Positions 37,369 to 47,432 of a stretch of DNA of 64,000 bases are shown piece after piece (position 1 is the first letter of the stretch; every line of letters begins with the position of its first letter). The stretch spans positions 27,325-91,324 of the forward strand of contig CAVQBN010000015.1 of assembly GCA_963710735.1 (NCBI GenBank), read 5' to 3'. The stretch is from FEN-1297 sp963710735 (lineage in GTDB: Bacteria; Bacteroidota; Ignavibacteria; Ignavibacteriales; Ignavibacteriaceae). The notes beneath the pieces were generated by a model. The model saw only the letters and a program-made list of their open reading frames with translations. It made no database searches and was not told the origin of the DNA. Made by a program: the position numbers and the translations under genes.

Positions 37369-38631
37369 TTAGTCTTTATATTTCTTAAACAGTACAGATG
37401 TATTGTGTCCGCCGAAACCAAAAGCATTGCTCAATGCTATATTTACTTCTCTCTTTTGAGGCTTATTGAAAGTATAATTCAAATCGCATTCAGGATCCGG
37501 GTTAACAAAATTAATTGTCGGCGGAACCATGTCATTTTTTATAGCGAGAATAGAGGCAATCGCTTCAACAGCACCAGCCGCTCCCAGCAGGTGTCCTGTC
37601 ATACTTTTAGTTGATGAAAGATTCATCTTGTACGCTTGGTCTCCGAACACTTTTTTAATAGCTTTTGTTTCCGCAATATCCCCAAGCTGGGTAGAGGTAC
37701 CGTGCATGTTAATGTAGTCAATTTCATTTCTATCTATTCCCGAATCCTTTAATGCCATTTCCATGGAGAGAATTGCACCTGTTCCTTCAGGGTGAGGCGC
37801 TGTAATATGATAAGCATCTGCAGATAATCCGCTTCCTATAATTTCCGCATATATTTTTGCTCCGCGATTTTTTGCGTGCTCAAGTTCTTCAAGGATAAGA
37901 GCACCTCCGCCTTCTCCCATTATAAATCCGTCTCGAGTCGCATCAAATGGGCGGCTTGCTGTTTCAGGCGAATCGTTTCTTGTTGAAAGCGCTCTGGCTG
38001 AGTTAAATCCGCCAACTGCAATTTCATTAATCGGTGCTTCACTTCCGCCTGTTACAATAACATCCGCTATTGCTTGTTTGATTAATAAATATCCGTCAAT
38101 CATATTATTATTAGCTGTTGCGCAAGCCGATACTATACAATAATTCGGCCCTCTGAAACCATAATGAATTGATATTGAGCCGCTTGCAATGTCCGGTATA
38201 AGCATAGGTATAAAAAATGGAGAAATTCTTTTAGGACCTTCAGTATAATTTATCACAGCTTGGTTATAAAAAGTTTCAATTCCGCCGATTCCACTGCCGA
38301 ATACCACGCCTATCCTGGATTTTTCTTCTTCGGATAAACTTTCCGGTTTTAGTTCACTATCATCAACGGCTTGAAATGCAGCAGCCATAGCATACTGAGC
38401 ATATTTATCCAATCTTCTTGCGGCCTTGCGATCCATATAATTTGTTACATCAAAACCTTTTAGCTCACATGCGAATTTTGTATCAAGTCTTGATGTATCA
38501 AAGCTCGATATTAAAGCACATCCGCTTTTACTACTCATCATTCCATTCCAAAATTCATCTACCGAAAGACCGATTGGAGTTAAAGCGCCCATTCCGGTAA
38601 CTACAACTCTGCGGTTATTATTCAAAGCCAT
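37369..38631 (-). CDS. fabF: 3-oxoacyl-[ACP] synthase II (FabF)
   Basis: A 420-residue condensing enzyme of fatty-acid elongation. The active-site Cys is in SACATANN (near 168), and the two catalytic His are in HGTSTQLGD (near 309) and GHLLGAAG (near 346), with NAFGFGGHN at the end. The expected partner acpP is not adjacent in this window. Confidence 0.97.
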   Translation of the reverse strand: MALNNNRRVVVTGMGALTPIGLSVDEFWNGMMSSKSGCALISSFDTSRLDTKFACELKGFDVTNYMDRKAARRLDKYAQYAMAAAFQAVDDSELKPESLSEEEKSRIGVVFGSGIGGIETFYNQAVINYTEGPKRISPFFIPMLIPDIASGSISIHYGFRGPNYCIVSACATANNNMIDGYLLIKQAIADVIVTGGSEAPINEIAVGGFNSARALSTRNDSPETASRPFDATRDGFIMGEGGGALILEELEHAKNRGAKIYAEIIGSGLSADAYHITAPHPEGTGAILSMEMALKDSGIDRNEIDYINMHGTSTQLGDIAETKAIKKVFGDQAYKMNLSSTKSMTGHLLGAAGAVEAIASILAIKNDMVPPTINFVNPDPECDLNYTFNKPQKREVNIALSNAFGFGGHNTSVLFKKYKD

Positions 38632-38880
38632 GTTTATCCTTTGTTATTTGTTTTCTAATTAAAATGAATAAAAAAAGTTACTTCAAAAACCATAAAATTT
38701 ATCGGCAAAGATAAAAATAATTGTCTAATAATAATAAAAATAATTTATTAGCAATTAGAAAAAAGCTCAAAATCGCTGAAAAAAAACTTATTTATTACCT
38801 CATTTTTGGGACTTAAAAAAAAATAAGCGTAAATTTGCATGCTATAATTAAATTGATTTCTCAGGGCTTTATAGGTAAAT

Positions 38881-40033
38881 TTGTTAAAATTAAATCTAAT
38901 AAGTAAGGATAAAGATTCAAAGGCTAGAACAGGTTATTTTGAAACCGACCATGGAAAAGTAGAAACCCCTATTTTTATGCCGGTCGGTACTCAGGGTACA
39001 GTTAAAGCAGTAAATCAAAGCTACTTAGAGTCTGATATTAAAGCACAAATAGTTCTTTCTAATACTTATCATCTTTATTTAAGGCCCGGAACTGAAGTTT
39101 TGGAAGAAGCAGGCGGACTTCATAAATTTATGAACTGGTCAAAGCCGATTTTAACAGACAGCGGTGGTTATCAAGTTTTTAGCCTTACAGAATTAAGAAA
39201 ACTGAAATCAGATGGTGTGGAATTCAGATCGCACCTCGATGGCTCGAAACATTTTTTCACACCGGAAAAAGTTGTTAGCATTCAGAGAAGTATCGGGTCG
39301 GATATTCTAATGTCGCTTGATGAATGTACTCCTTTCCCCTGTGATTATGAATATGCACAAAAGTCAACACAATTAACATCTGATTGGGCAGTATTAAATA
39401 AAGAAGCATTTGAAAAATCGAATCCTCTTTACGGTCATAAGCAATTTCAATTTGGAATTATTCAAGGCAGTGTATATAAAGATTTGCGTGAGAAATCAGC
39501 AAATGATTTATTGAAATTAGATTTTGACGGTTATTCAATTGGCGGATTAGCTGTCGGTGAACCTACGGATGTGATGTATGATCTTGTTGATTTCACTACC
39601 GGAAATGATGCCTGAAGATAGGCCAAGATATTTAATGGGCGTTGGACGGCCGGAGAATATTCTTGAAGCAATTGAAAGAGGAGTAGATATGTTTGATTGT
39701 GTTATGCCTACACGTAATGCTAGAAATTCAAATATTTTTACTTCGATTGGTGTTTTATCGATGCGTAATGCAAAATATAAAAATGATTTTAGAACTGTTG
39801 ATGAAAATTGTGACTGTTATACTTGTCAAAATTATTCAAGGGCATATTTACGGCATCTATTTATCGCAGGTGAAATTTTAGCTTTGGAACTTGCCAGCAT
39901 ACATAACTTACATTTTTATTTAAATCTGGTTAAAGAGGCTAGAGAACACATTAGAGAGGGTGATTTTAGAGATTGGAAAACAAAAACAATTAGTAATATA
40001 TCTTTTAACATAAACAATAAATCGGAGGATTGA
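38881..40033 (+). CDS. tgt: tRNA-guanine(34) transglycosylase (Tgt), frameshifted
   Basis: This enzyme exchanges G34 of certain tRNAs for the queuosine precursor. From TTG 38881 it has FETDHGKVETPIFMPVGTQG, LTDSGGYQVFSL (catalytic Asp) and SIGGLAVGEP. The frame ends after DLVDFTTGNDA, while MMPEDRPRYLMGVGRPENI and the zinc site CDCYTCQNYSRAYLRHL continue in the next frame. Dropping one A from AAA at 39603-39605 restores DFTTGMMPEDRPRYL, the expected family sequence. Whole length (about 383) is normal. yajC starts directly at the stop. Confidence 0.9.
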
Positions 40034-40363
40034 TTGGAAGCTTTATTAGCAATGGCACCCCCTGCAAACGGTGCCGGTGGGGGAAGTAGTTTAGTCAGCA
40101 CTATAATAATGTTTGGCGCTATTTTCTTAATCTTTTATTTTATGATTATTAGGCCCCAGCAAAAACGTTCTAAAGAAAGAGCAAAATTGCTGTCTAATAT
40201 TCAAAAAGGAGATAAAGTAGTAACCAGTGGCGGTATGCATGGAACTGTTATACATATTGAAGAAAAAACCGTACTAATTCAGGTAAGTGATAATGTTAAA
40301 TTAAAATTTGAACGTGCGGCAATATCAAATGTAATATCTGCGGGTTCAAAAGAAGGTAATTAA
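40034..40363 (+). CDS. yajC: Preprotein translocase subunit YajC
   Basis: 109 residues from a TTG start right after the tgt stop, with GGAGGA upstream. A Gly-rich leader is followed by one membrane span (IIMFGAIFLIFYFMII), then RPQQKRSKERAKLL and GDKVVTSGGMHGTV, the YajC signature. It is an accessory of SecDF-SecYEG. The tgt-yajC order is widely conserved. Confidence 0.96.
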   Translation: MEALLAMAPPANGAGGGSSLVSTIIMFGAIFLIFYFMIIRPQQKRSKERAKLLSNIQKGDKVVTSGGMHGTVIHIEEKTVLIQVSDNVKLKFERAAISNVISAGSKEGN

Positions 40364-40424
40364 ATTTACTCTTAATACCGTCGAAGAATTTTATTAATAT
40401 AATTGTGAAAAAATAGGTAATATT

Positions 40425-41621
40425 ATGTTTTGCTCGGTTGAGGAAGCTATTGATGAAATAAAGAATGGCAAAGTTATAATTATTGTTGATGATGAAGACA
40501 GAGAAAATGAGGGAGACTTTATTTGCGCTGCCGAATATGTAACTCCGGAAATTGTAAACTTTATGACAAAATACGGCAGAGGTATGTTATGCGCAGCCGT
40601 AAGCGGAAAAAGGTTAGATGAACTTGGACTCCCGCTTATGGTTGATACTAACTCTGCGCTGCACGGTACACAATTTACAGTAACTGTAGATGCGAAAGAA
40701 GGTACAACTACTGGCATTTCTGCTGCAGATAGAGCATTAACTATCAAGAAAATTATTGATGAAAATACTCAAGCTTCGGATTTTGCGCGTCCTGGACATA
40801 TATTTCCGCTGCGTGCATTTGATGAAGGTGTATTAAGAAGAGCCGGCCATACAGAAGCAGCAGTAGACATTTGTAAACTTGCTAAGTTAAAACCTGCCGG
40901 TGTCCTTTGTGAAATTCTGCACGATAATGGTGAAATGGCGCGTGTTCCGGATTTAATAAAAATTGCAGAAAAGTTTGATCTGAAAATCTTAACCGTTAAG
41001 GATGTGATTGAATATCGATTAAGGAATGAAAGATTAATTGAAAAAGTATCTGAAGCAAGTCTGCCCACAATTCATGGCAGCTTTAATGTGAAGATATTTT
41101 CTTCCCGGTTAGACCAAAAAGAACACATGGCGCTTACGAAAGGAAAAATTGATCCTGAAAAACCTGTTCTCGTTCGTATGCATTCCGAATGCCTTACCGG
41201 TGATGTTTTCCATTCACTTCGATGTGACTGCCATGATCAGCTGAATACCGCATTGGATATGATTTCTGAAGAAGATGCCGGAGTAGTTGTTTATATGCGT
41301 CAAGAGGGAAGAGGTATCGGCCTATCTAATAAGATACGTGCTTATAAATTACAGGATGAAGGAAAAGATACTGTTGAAGCAAATGAAGCACTCGGATTTG
41401 AACCTGATCTAAGAGATTACGGTATCGGTGCACAAATCCTACTTGAATTAGGTGTTAAAAAAATAAGGCTGCTTACTAACAATCCTAAAAAAGTTATCGG
41501 TCTGAAAGGCTACGGACTAGAAATAGTTGAACGGGTGCCGATTGAAATTGCACCTAATAAAAATAATGAGCGTTACCTTAAAACAAAGCGCGATAAACTT
41601 GGCCATTTAATATTAAAGTAA
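40425..41621 (+). CDS. ribBA: Bifunctional DHBP synthase / GTP cyclohydrolase II (RibBA)
   Basis: 398 residues performing both entry steps of riboflavin synthesis. The RibB half has DDEDRENEGDF, HGTQFTVTVD and RRAGHTEAAVD; the RibA half (from about 205) has RMHSECLTGDVFHSLRCDC (zinc Cys), RQEGRGIGLSNKIRAY and RLLTNNPKKV. No FMN riboswitch was seen in the 61-bp gap upstream. A strong terminator follows. Confidence 0.98.
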   Translation: MFCSVEEAIDEIKNGKVIIIVDDEDRENEGDFICAAEYVTPEIVNFMTKYGRGMLCAAVSGKRLDELGLPLMVDTNSALHGTQFTVTVDAKEGTTTGISAADRALTIKKIIDENTQASDFARPGHIFPLRAFDEGVLRRAGHTEAAVDICKLAKLKPAGVLCEILHDNGEMARVPDLIKIAEKFDLKILTVKDVIEYRLRNERLIEKVSEASLPTIHGSFNVKIFSSRLDQKEHMALTKGKIDPEKPVLVRMHSECLTGDVFHSLRCDCHDQLNTALDMISEEDAGVVVYMRQEGRGIGLSNKIRAYKLQDEGKDTVEANEALGFEPDLRDYGIGAQILLELGVKKIRLLTNNPKKVIGLKGYGLEIVERVPIEIAPNKNNERYLKTKRDKLGHLILK

Positions 41622-41627
41622 AAATTA

Positions 41628-41655
41628 AGAGACTCTTTGCGAGTCTCTTTTTTTT
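41628..41655 (+). terminator. Terminator after ribBA
   Basis: A perfect 8-bp stem AGAGACTC/GAGTCTCT (41628-41635 with 41641-41648), five-base loop, then eight T. It ends the tgt-yajC-ribBA unit. Confidence 0.93.
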
Positions 41656-41745
41656 ACATAGCCGTAATTTTATTAATCCTTTTCATTAACTTTTTTGTTA
41701 ATTTCAATTATAAATGGAAGTAATTTTTTAATCCGGAGTAATATT

Positions 41746-43077
41746 TTGAAATTAATCTATCTCATCTGTTTAGTAATTACTTTTCAAGTTTATTCTAATG
41801 CCCAGAGCGATAAGGTATACATAGGGGATATTAACGGTGAAATTGATCTTGCAATGGCGCCTTATGTCCGCCGGGTAATTTCGGAAGCTCAAGACGCTGA
41901 TGCAAAAGCAGTCATATTTAGAATAAATACTTTCGGTGGTAGAGTAGATGCAGCAACCCAAATTAAGGATGCGATAATTTCATCTAATCTTTTGACTATA
42001 GCTTTTATTGATCATAGAGCAATTTCTGCCGGGTCGTATATTGCTCTTTCTTGCAAAAAAATTGTAATGGCTCCGGGGAGCTCGATTGGAGCAGCCACTG
42101 TTGTTGATCAATCGGGGCATAAAATGAGTGAAAAATACCAATCGTTTATGCGATCAGAGATGAGGTCGGTAGCGGAAACAAATGGAAGACGTGAAGATAT
42201 TGCTCAGGGAATGGTAGATGAAAGAATTGTTATACCCGGATTGGTAGACAGCACCGAGCTAGTTACTCTTACTACTGATGAAGCGTTGAAATATCATATT
42301 GCAGATACCGTAGCGAATAATCTAAATGGTGTTCTAAATGCTTTTAACCTCAAGGGTGCTAATATAATTTCCGTTGAACCAAACTGGGCAGAAGGTGTGG
42401 TAGCATTTTTACATAATCCAATTGTTACTGCCCTATTATTGATGATTGGTTTTGTAGGTTTGTTTATGGAAGTTAAAACTCCAGGATGGGGAATACCCGG
42501 AACTCTCGGAATATTAGCATTACTTTTATTTTTCGGATCTTCATATATTTTAGATCTGGCTTCGAGCATCGAAATAATTCTGTTTATAATAGGTTTGATA
42601 TTTCTGGCTTTAGAAATATTTGTCTTTCCAGGTTTTGGTGTAGCAGGCATTTTAGGCATTATTCTAGTTTTTGTTTCATTATTCCTCGCTTTAATTGGCG
42701 GCTCGCCGGTTTTAGATTTTGATAAAATTTCTGTCGCTATAATTCAATTAACCGCCTCGCTTTTAGTTTCAATTGTAATAATTTTTATTCTTGCAAAATT
42801 CTTACCTAAAAGTCAAAGGTTTAAACGATTAGTCCTATCTGAAGAAGAAAAATCCGAACATGGATTTGTTTCCTACCCTTCAGCAAAAGAATTGGTTGGC
42901 AGCGAAGGAATAGCACTTACAACTTTAAGACCTGCCGGTTCAGCAGATTTTAATGGGAACCGGGTGGATGTTGTGGCTGACTGGGAGTATATTGAAAAGG
43001 GAAGCAGAATTAAAGTACTTAGAGTTGAAGGTGTAAAAGTAGTAGTAAAAAAAGTAATTGAGGAAACTGCCGGATAA
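41746..43077 (+). CDS. NfeD-family membrane serine protease
   Basis: About 443 residues. The TTG at 41746, with GGAG upstream, starts the signal KLIYLICLVITFQVYSNAQ; the longer frame from 41695 lacks one. A ClpP-like protease domain has FRINTFGGRVDAA, ISAGSYIALSC (catalytic Ser) and GSSIGAA. A block of membrane helices and a C-terminal NfeD OB-fold follow (VGSEGIALTTLRPAGSADFNG, VEGVKVVVKK). The family works with stomatin-like proteins in membrane quality control; no stomatin gene is adjacent. Confidence 0.92.
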   Translation: MKLIYLICLVITFQVYSNAQSDKVYIGDINGEIDLAMAPYVRRVISEAQDADAKAVIFRINTFGGRVDAATQIKDAIISSNLLTIAFIDHRAISAGSYIALSCKKIVMAPGSSIGAATVVDQSGHKMSEKYQSFMRSEMRSVAETNGRREDIAQGMVDERIVIPGLVDSTELVTLTTDEALKYHIADTVANNLNGVLNAFNLKGANIISVEPNWAEGVVAFLHNPIVTALLLMIGFVGLFMEVKTPGWGIPGTLGILALLLFFGSSYILDLASSIEIILFIIGLIFLALEIFVFPGFGVAGILGIILVFVSLFLALIGGSPVLDFDKISVAIIQLTASLLVSIVIIFILAKFLPKSQRFKRLVLSEEEKSEHGFVSYPSAKELVGSEGIALTTLRPAGSADFNGNRVDVVADWEYIEKGSRIKVLRVEGVKVVVKKVIEETAG

Positions 43078-43084
43078 TTTTCCG

Positions 43085-43129
43085 TAAAAAAAATCTATTC
43101 AAAAAGCTGCCTTACTTTTTGAATAGATT
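43085..43129 (-). terminator. Terminator at the nfeD/lipoprotein junction
   Basis: A perfect 15-bp stem (43092-43106 with 43115-43129) with an eight-base loop is followed on the minus strand by an eight-T run (43085-43092). It ends the minus-strand transcript and may also stall the + transcript of the NfeD gene. Confidence 0.85.
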
Positions 43130-43217
43130 ATATTGTTAAAATCTTATTAGGGACTAAATCGAACTAAAATCTCTTCAATCTCCAAGTACTTGTTATTCCG
43201 ATCAGACAAAATACATT

Positions 43218-44255
43218 TTATAATAATTCAACCACATTTGAACTTGTTATAACTTCACTGTTGCTTCCTTTCGGTTTACCTGGGATTTCTTTTGTATAAA
43301 ATATATTAGCTTTTGTTTCAACATTTGATTTTTGAATACAGCCTTTTGTGATGTTAAAATATATATTCCCGCTCGCGGATGTTTGAGGTTCTTTAAACTG
43401 GAATATTGCCCCACCTTGCTTGTAAGTCGTACTTCCTTTCACTTCTGTTTTTAATCCTGCCTCAATTGAAGCAAGTAAGTCATTTTTATATTTCTCAAGC
43501 TTGCTGATCTTATAAGTGTTGGTATTATTTAAAGTAAAAATTAAGAATGGTGCAGGCGGCTGTTTAAAAGACCATGTTGAATCCTTTGCAACTGTATTTG
43601 GAGTCATTTCGCGGAAAACATTAATTACTAAAGGTTTTAAAGATCCTTCAATAATATTTTGTCCCAATCGTTCTCTTTCTATTAATGAAACTTGCTTCAG
43701 TAATTTTTTTAATATTAAAAATTTATTCATTATCTGATCGATATTAGAAATATTAATTATTCCGCCTGTCCGATGTATAGCTACATTAAAAGGATTATTT
43801 ATAAGAGAAACGTATTCGGCGAATTTTTCTAAGTCCGATGAATCTTTCGTAACACCGGATTGATAAGTATAGAATTTACCGTTAACTTCGGCTTCAAAAT
43901 TTATAGAGGTTATTTTACATGTTAAATTTATAACACTATCTTTCTCGATATTTTTTAAATTGACATCCATTAAATAAATAGTACTCTGTTTCATATTCTG
44001 ATAATAACTGCTGTCTGCTATTATGCTTTGATTGTTTTGGGAAAATGAAGCCATCCTGTAATGATAATCAACTCCTTTATCAAATTTATATCTCAAATCA
44101 AATTTTTGATTCTGGTTTTCAACCGGTGAAGTTTTTATTGAACTTGTATCAATGGTGCTACCGGCCTTATTGCTCGAATCACCATCACCGGATTTTTTCC
44201 CGCAGCCTGAAAAGATCAATCCTATCATTAATAAAATAAACAACAATTTTTTCAT
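43218..44255 (-). CDS. Lipoprotein of unknown function
   Basis: 345 residues with a lipoprotein signal (MKKLLFILLMIGLIFSGC). A Ser/Gly-rich linker is followed by a long beta-rich region (FDLRYKFDKGVDYHYRMAS, SVINLTCKITSINFEAEVNG, SGNIYFNITKGCIQKSNVE). It is reminiscent of DUF-type lipoproteins of Bacteroidota, but I cannot name a family. It lies 12 bp after namZ on the same strand. Confidence 0.7.
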   Translation of the reverse strand: MKKLLFILLMIGLIFSGCGKKSGDGDSSNKAGSTIDTSSIKTSPVENQNQKFDLRYKFDKGVDYHYRMASFSQNNQSIIADSSYYQNMKQSTIYLMDVNLKNIEKDSVINLTCKITSINFEAEVNGKFYTYQSGVTKDSSDLEKFAEYVSLINNPFNVAIHRTGGIINISNIDQIMNKFLILKKLLKQVSLIERERLGQNIIEGSLKPLVINVFREMTPNTVAKDSTWSFKQPPAPFLIFTLNNTNTYKISKLEKYKNDLLASIEAGLKTEVKGSTTYKQGGAIFQFKEPQTSASGNIYFNITKGCIQKSNVETKANIFYTKEIPGKPKGSNSEVITSSNVVELL

Positions 44256-44267
44256 AAAATTTTCCTT

Positions 44268-45518
44268 TTAATAAAGTAAATACTTCTTCCTTATTGATAA
44301 AAATTCCTTTAATTCTTTTTGCCATGAACTTATTATCTTTTCCGGTGTTTCACCAGCTAGAATTTTTTCTCTTATTGATTTATCTCCGCTTAGCCGGTCA
44401 AATCCAGCATCTCTAAATTTGAATTGTGAGGGATATAGAGTGTGTAACGCACAAACAAGTTTTATCCCGAAATGCACTGCTTTAAATTGTTGACGATCTG
44501 TTACATGGATAGTAATTCCACTGCAGCTTTCATTTTTGTATTTAGGATTAGTTGACATTTTAGGAATATCAACCGGTGTAAATTTGATGGGCTTTAATTC
44601 AATACCTTTTACATTAAATTCTTTGAGTTTATTTATTAAAGAATCGGAATTAATGTATGGTGCGCCGATATTAATGAATGGATGATGTGTCCCTCTTCCT
44701 TCGGAAACATTTGTTCCTTCAATTAAACATAAACCCGGATAAACAATGGCTGTTTCTAAATTTGGTATGTTGGGTGAAGGATCAATCCATGGTAAAGAAT
44801 AATGATCGAGATAAAATTTTCTATTCCAGTTTTTCATTTTAATAACAGTAATATCCGGCTTTAAATTTTTCCCGATATAGCCTTCGCCGGCATAAAGTTT
44901 AGCAAGTTCTCCAACAGTCATTCCGTGCATAATAGGAATGGGTGCAATCCCCACAAAAGAAGCTTCATCGTCCTTCCTTATAGGGCCTTCAACATTAATT
45001 CCATCAATTGGATTCGGCCGATCAAGTACAATTACCGGGATATGATTTTCTGCTCCGGCTTGAACTACATAAAACAGCGTTGAGATATAAGTATAGAATC
45101 TGGCTCCAACATCCTGAATATCATAAATTAAAACATCAACATTCTTTAACATCTCAGCAGTTGGTTTTTTATTCTTACCGAAAAGGGAGTATACTGGAAT
45201 TCCGGTTTTGGCATCAACGGAACTTCCGACAGCTTTCCCGGCGGGAGCATTTCCTCTTATTCCATGTTCAGGACCAAATAAGGCTGTAATTTTAATCCCT
45301 TTCATTTTGGACAGGGTATCAACAAGAGGAGTTCCGTTTGAAAGAACACCGCTTGCATTAGTTACTAATCCTATCCGCTTTCCTTTAATAAGATTCATGT
45401 AGTTTGAGATTAATCGATCAGCACCGACTTCTAATTTTTTGCTATTTAAATTTTCTTGAGGAAATGTATTTGGAGGAAAAAGGAATAGTATTGAAAATAA
45501 AATTAATAGTTTCTTCAT
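44268..45518 (-). CDS. namZ: DUF1343 / NamZ-type exo-beta-N-acetylmuramidase
   Basis: 416 residues with a signal peptide (LLILFSILFLFPPNTFPQ). DUF1343 features are GKRIGLVTNASGVL, LFGPEHGIRG (catalytic-region Glu/His), DVLIYDIQDVGARFYTYIST, VLDRPNPI and FVGIAPIPIMHGMTVGELA. Characterised members (NamZ) release terminal MurNAc from peptidoglycan fragments. Length is normal. It is transcribed with the lipoprotein gene 12 bp downstream. Confidence 0.92.
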   Translation of the reverse strand: MKKLLILFSILFLFPPNTFPQENLNSKKLEVGADRLISNYMNLIKGKRIGLVTNASGVLSNGTPLVDTLSKMKGIKITALFGPEHGIRGNAPAGKAVGSSVDAKTGIPVYSLFGKNKKPTAEMLKNVDVLIYDIQDVGARFYTYISTLFYVVQAGAENHIPVIVLDRPNPIDGINVEGPIRKDDEASFVGIAPIPIMHGMTVGELAKLYAGEGYIGKNLKPDITVIKMKNWNRKFYLDHYSLPWIDPSPNIPNLETAIVYPGLCLIEGTNVSEGRGTHHPFINIGAPYINSDSLINKLKEFNVKGIELKPIKFTPVDIPKMSTNPKYKNESCSGITIHVTDRQQFKAVHFGIKLVCALHTLYPSQFKFRDAGFDRLSGDKSIREKILAGETPEKIISSWQKELKEFLSIRKKYLLY

Positions 45519-45540
45519 TTTATTACAGTTGATAGTTAAA

Positions 45541-45578
45541 CAAAAAGAATGATCGCAGTTTTACTTTGATCATTCTTT
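45541..45578 (-). terminator. Terminator after ndk
   Basis: An 11-bp perfect stem AAAGAATGATC/GATCATTCTTT (45544-45554 with 45568-45578) and a T-rich exit on the minus strand, 29 bases after the ndk stop. Confidence 0.7.
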
Positions 45579-45606
45579 GATTAATTATTTGTTGAAGAGA
45601 GGGAAT

Positions 45607-46038
45607 TTATAATCCGAAGTTTTCCAGCAATTCTTTTCTAGAGAAAAAATGTGCTATTTCAATTGCCGCATTTTCATCAGAGTCAGAACCATGGACTATA
45701 TTTTCCGCTTTACTTGCTGCGTATAATTTTCTAATTGTTCCTTCTTCGGCTTCTGCCGGATCGGTAGCGCCAATTAGTTTTCTGAATTCTGAAACAGCGT
45801 TTTCTTTTTCAAGTGCAATTGGAACACAAGGACCGGAAGTCATATATTCAATTAAGTCATTAAAAAACGGTCTTTGTTTATGTACTTCATAAAATCCGCC
45901 GGCAGATTCTTTTGTTAGTTTTACCATCTTTAATGCTTTTACCTTAAATCCGGCTTCAGTTATTTTGGTAATCACCTGACCAATCAGATTCTTCTTTACA
46001 CCGTCAGGTTTTATAATAGCTAATGTTCTGTTACCCAA
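45607..46038 (-). CDS. ndk: Nucleoside diphosphate kinase
   Basis: 143 residues. RTLAIIKPDGVKKNLIG at the start, and the phosphorylated His116 in NIVHGSDSDENAAIEIAHFF. It balances NTP pools using ATP. It follows sucD by 45 bp, as in several related genomes. Confidence 0.98.
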   Translation of the reverse strand: MGNRTLAIIKPDGVKKNLIGQVITKITEAGFKVKALKMVKLTKESAGGFYEVHKQRPFFNDLIEYMTSGPCVPIALEKENAVSEFRKLIGATDPAEAEEGTIRKLYAASKAENIVHGSDSDENAAIEIAHFFSRKELLENFGL

Positions 46039-46083
46039 AAGTTTCTCCTTTTAAAATAAAAATTGAATTAATGATTTCTGATT

Positions 46084-47079
46084 TTATTTCTTCTTTTTTG
46101 CTGATTTTTTTAATGCTTTCTTAGGTTTACTTACAGCTTTTTTCTTAACTACTTTTTTTGTCTTTAAAGCTGATTTAGATTTTGGCTTTCTAACGGCTTT
46201 CTTTTTTAAACTTTCGATGGCTTTTAACATTGTAGAGCCGAGTTCTGCCGGGCTTTCTACAACTTTTATTCCGGCTTTTTTCATTACTGCCATTTTTTCA
46301 GCAGCAGTTCCTTTTCCGCCTGAAATTATTGCACCGGCATGACCCATTCTTCTTCCCGGAGGTGCCGTTCTACCTGCAATAAAACCGACAATCGGTTTCT
46401 TAACATTCTTTTTAATGAAAGCGGCCGCTTCTTCTTCAGCTGTTCCGCCGATTTCACCTATCATTATTACTCCATCGGTATTCGGGTCTTCATTAAACAT
46501 TTTGATTATGTCAATAAATCTCGATCCGATTACAGGGTCACCACCGATTCCAACGCAAGTTGATTGTCCAAGGTTTACATCGGTTAATTGCTTTACTGCC
46601 TCATAAGTTAAGGTACCGCTTCGGGAAACAACACCGATTTTACCCGCTTTGTGAATAAAGCCAGGCATTATTCCAATTTTAGCTTTTCCAGGTGAAATAA
46701 CTCCAGGGCAGTTCGGGCCTACCAAAACAACATTCTTATTTTTAATTGAATTATAAACTCTAACCATATCAGCGGCTGGTATTCCTTCGGTAATGCAGAC
46801 AATTAATTTTACACCCGAATTTGCAGCTTCTAAAATTGCGTCTGCTGCAAATGCCGGAGGAACAAATACTACTGATGCGTTTGCTTTTTGATTTTTTACT
46901 GCTTCTTCAACTGTATTGTAAACGGGTACGCCTAAATACTCGGTGCCGCCTTTTCCAGGAGTAACTCCGGCAACAACATTAGTACCGTATTCAATCATTT
47001 GTTGAGTATGAAATGAACCTTCTCCGCCTGTAATTCCCTGAACTACAAGCCGTGTTTTTTTATCAACTAGAATACTCAT
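46084..47079 (-). CDS. sucD: Succinate-CoA ligase alpha subunit with Lys-rich tail
   Basis: 331 residues. The first 290 or so are a standard SucD: VQGITGGEGSFHTQQM (CoA site), GVVSRSGTLTYEA, GIGGDPVIGSRFID, and the phosphorylated His in RMGHAGAI (about 246-251). The remaining 40 or so are almost pure Lys/Ala/Ser/Pro, histone-H1-like, beyond the normal family end. The partner sucC is not in the window. TCA-cycle role is firm; the tail role is unknown. Confidence 0.95.
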   Translation of the reverse strand: MSILVDKKTRLVVQGITGGEGSFHTQQMIEYGTNVVAGVTPGKGGTEYLGVPVYNTVEEAVKNQKANASVVFVPPAFAADAILEAANSGVKLIVCITEGIPAADMVRVYNSIKNKNVVLVGPNCPGVISPGKAKIGIMPGFIHKAGKIGVVSRSGTLTYEAVKQLTDVNLGQSTCVGIGGDPVIGSRFIDIIKMFNEDPNTDGVIMIGEIGGTAEEEAAAFIKKNVKKPIVGFIAGRTAPPGRRMGHAGAIISGGKGTAAEKMAVMKKAGIKVVESPAELGSTMLKAIESLKKKAVRKPKSKSALKTKKVVKKKAVSKPKKALKKSAKKKK

Positions 47080-47432
47080 TTTTACTAAGTCCTATGTTTC
47101 TTTTAGTGAAAATCTTGACTTCAAAGATAAACAATTTGAAGTTTAATTTTTATAAGTTTAAGAAATTAATTTAATGGAGAGTTATAAAACAATTATTTTT
47201 AATTAAATCTAAAATCGTGTGATTTGAATTAAATTTATAAATCGAACTAACCGAATTACTTAGTGATTTAGATGCTTGGAAGGACAAATATTTCTATTTA
47301 TTTTTATCGCATTATTTTTATGAATATTATTACATCTTTACATATAGCACTTCTTAATGCCAAGATATCAGCCGATATCTCTTTTCGCAACTAGATGTAT
47401 TCAAACAATTTTAATTATTTATAATTATAAAT
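47080..47432. other. 353-bp divergent spacer with an inverted repeat
   Basis: The region lies between sucD (-) and the permease (+). AGATATC (47363-47369) and GATATCT (47374-47380) form a 7-bp inverted repeat, 53 bases before the permease ATG, possibly an operator. I looked for a c-di-AMP riboswitch and saw no match. Confidence 0.4.

Noticed and set aside
47080..47432. c-di-AMP riboswitch before the KimA-like permease
   Set aside because: No recognisable conserved core or expected stems in the spacer.
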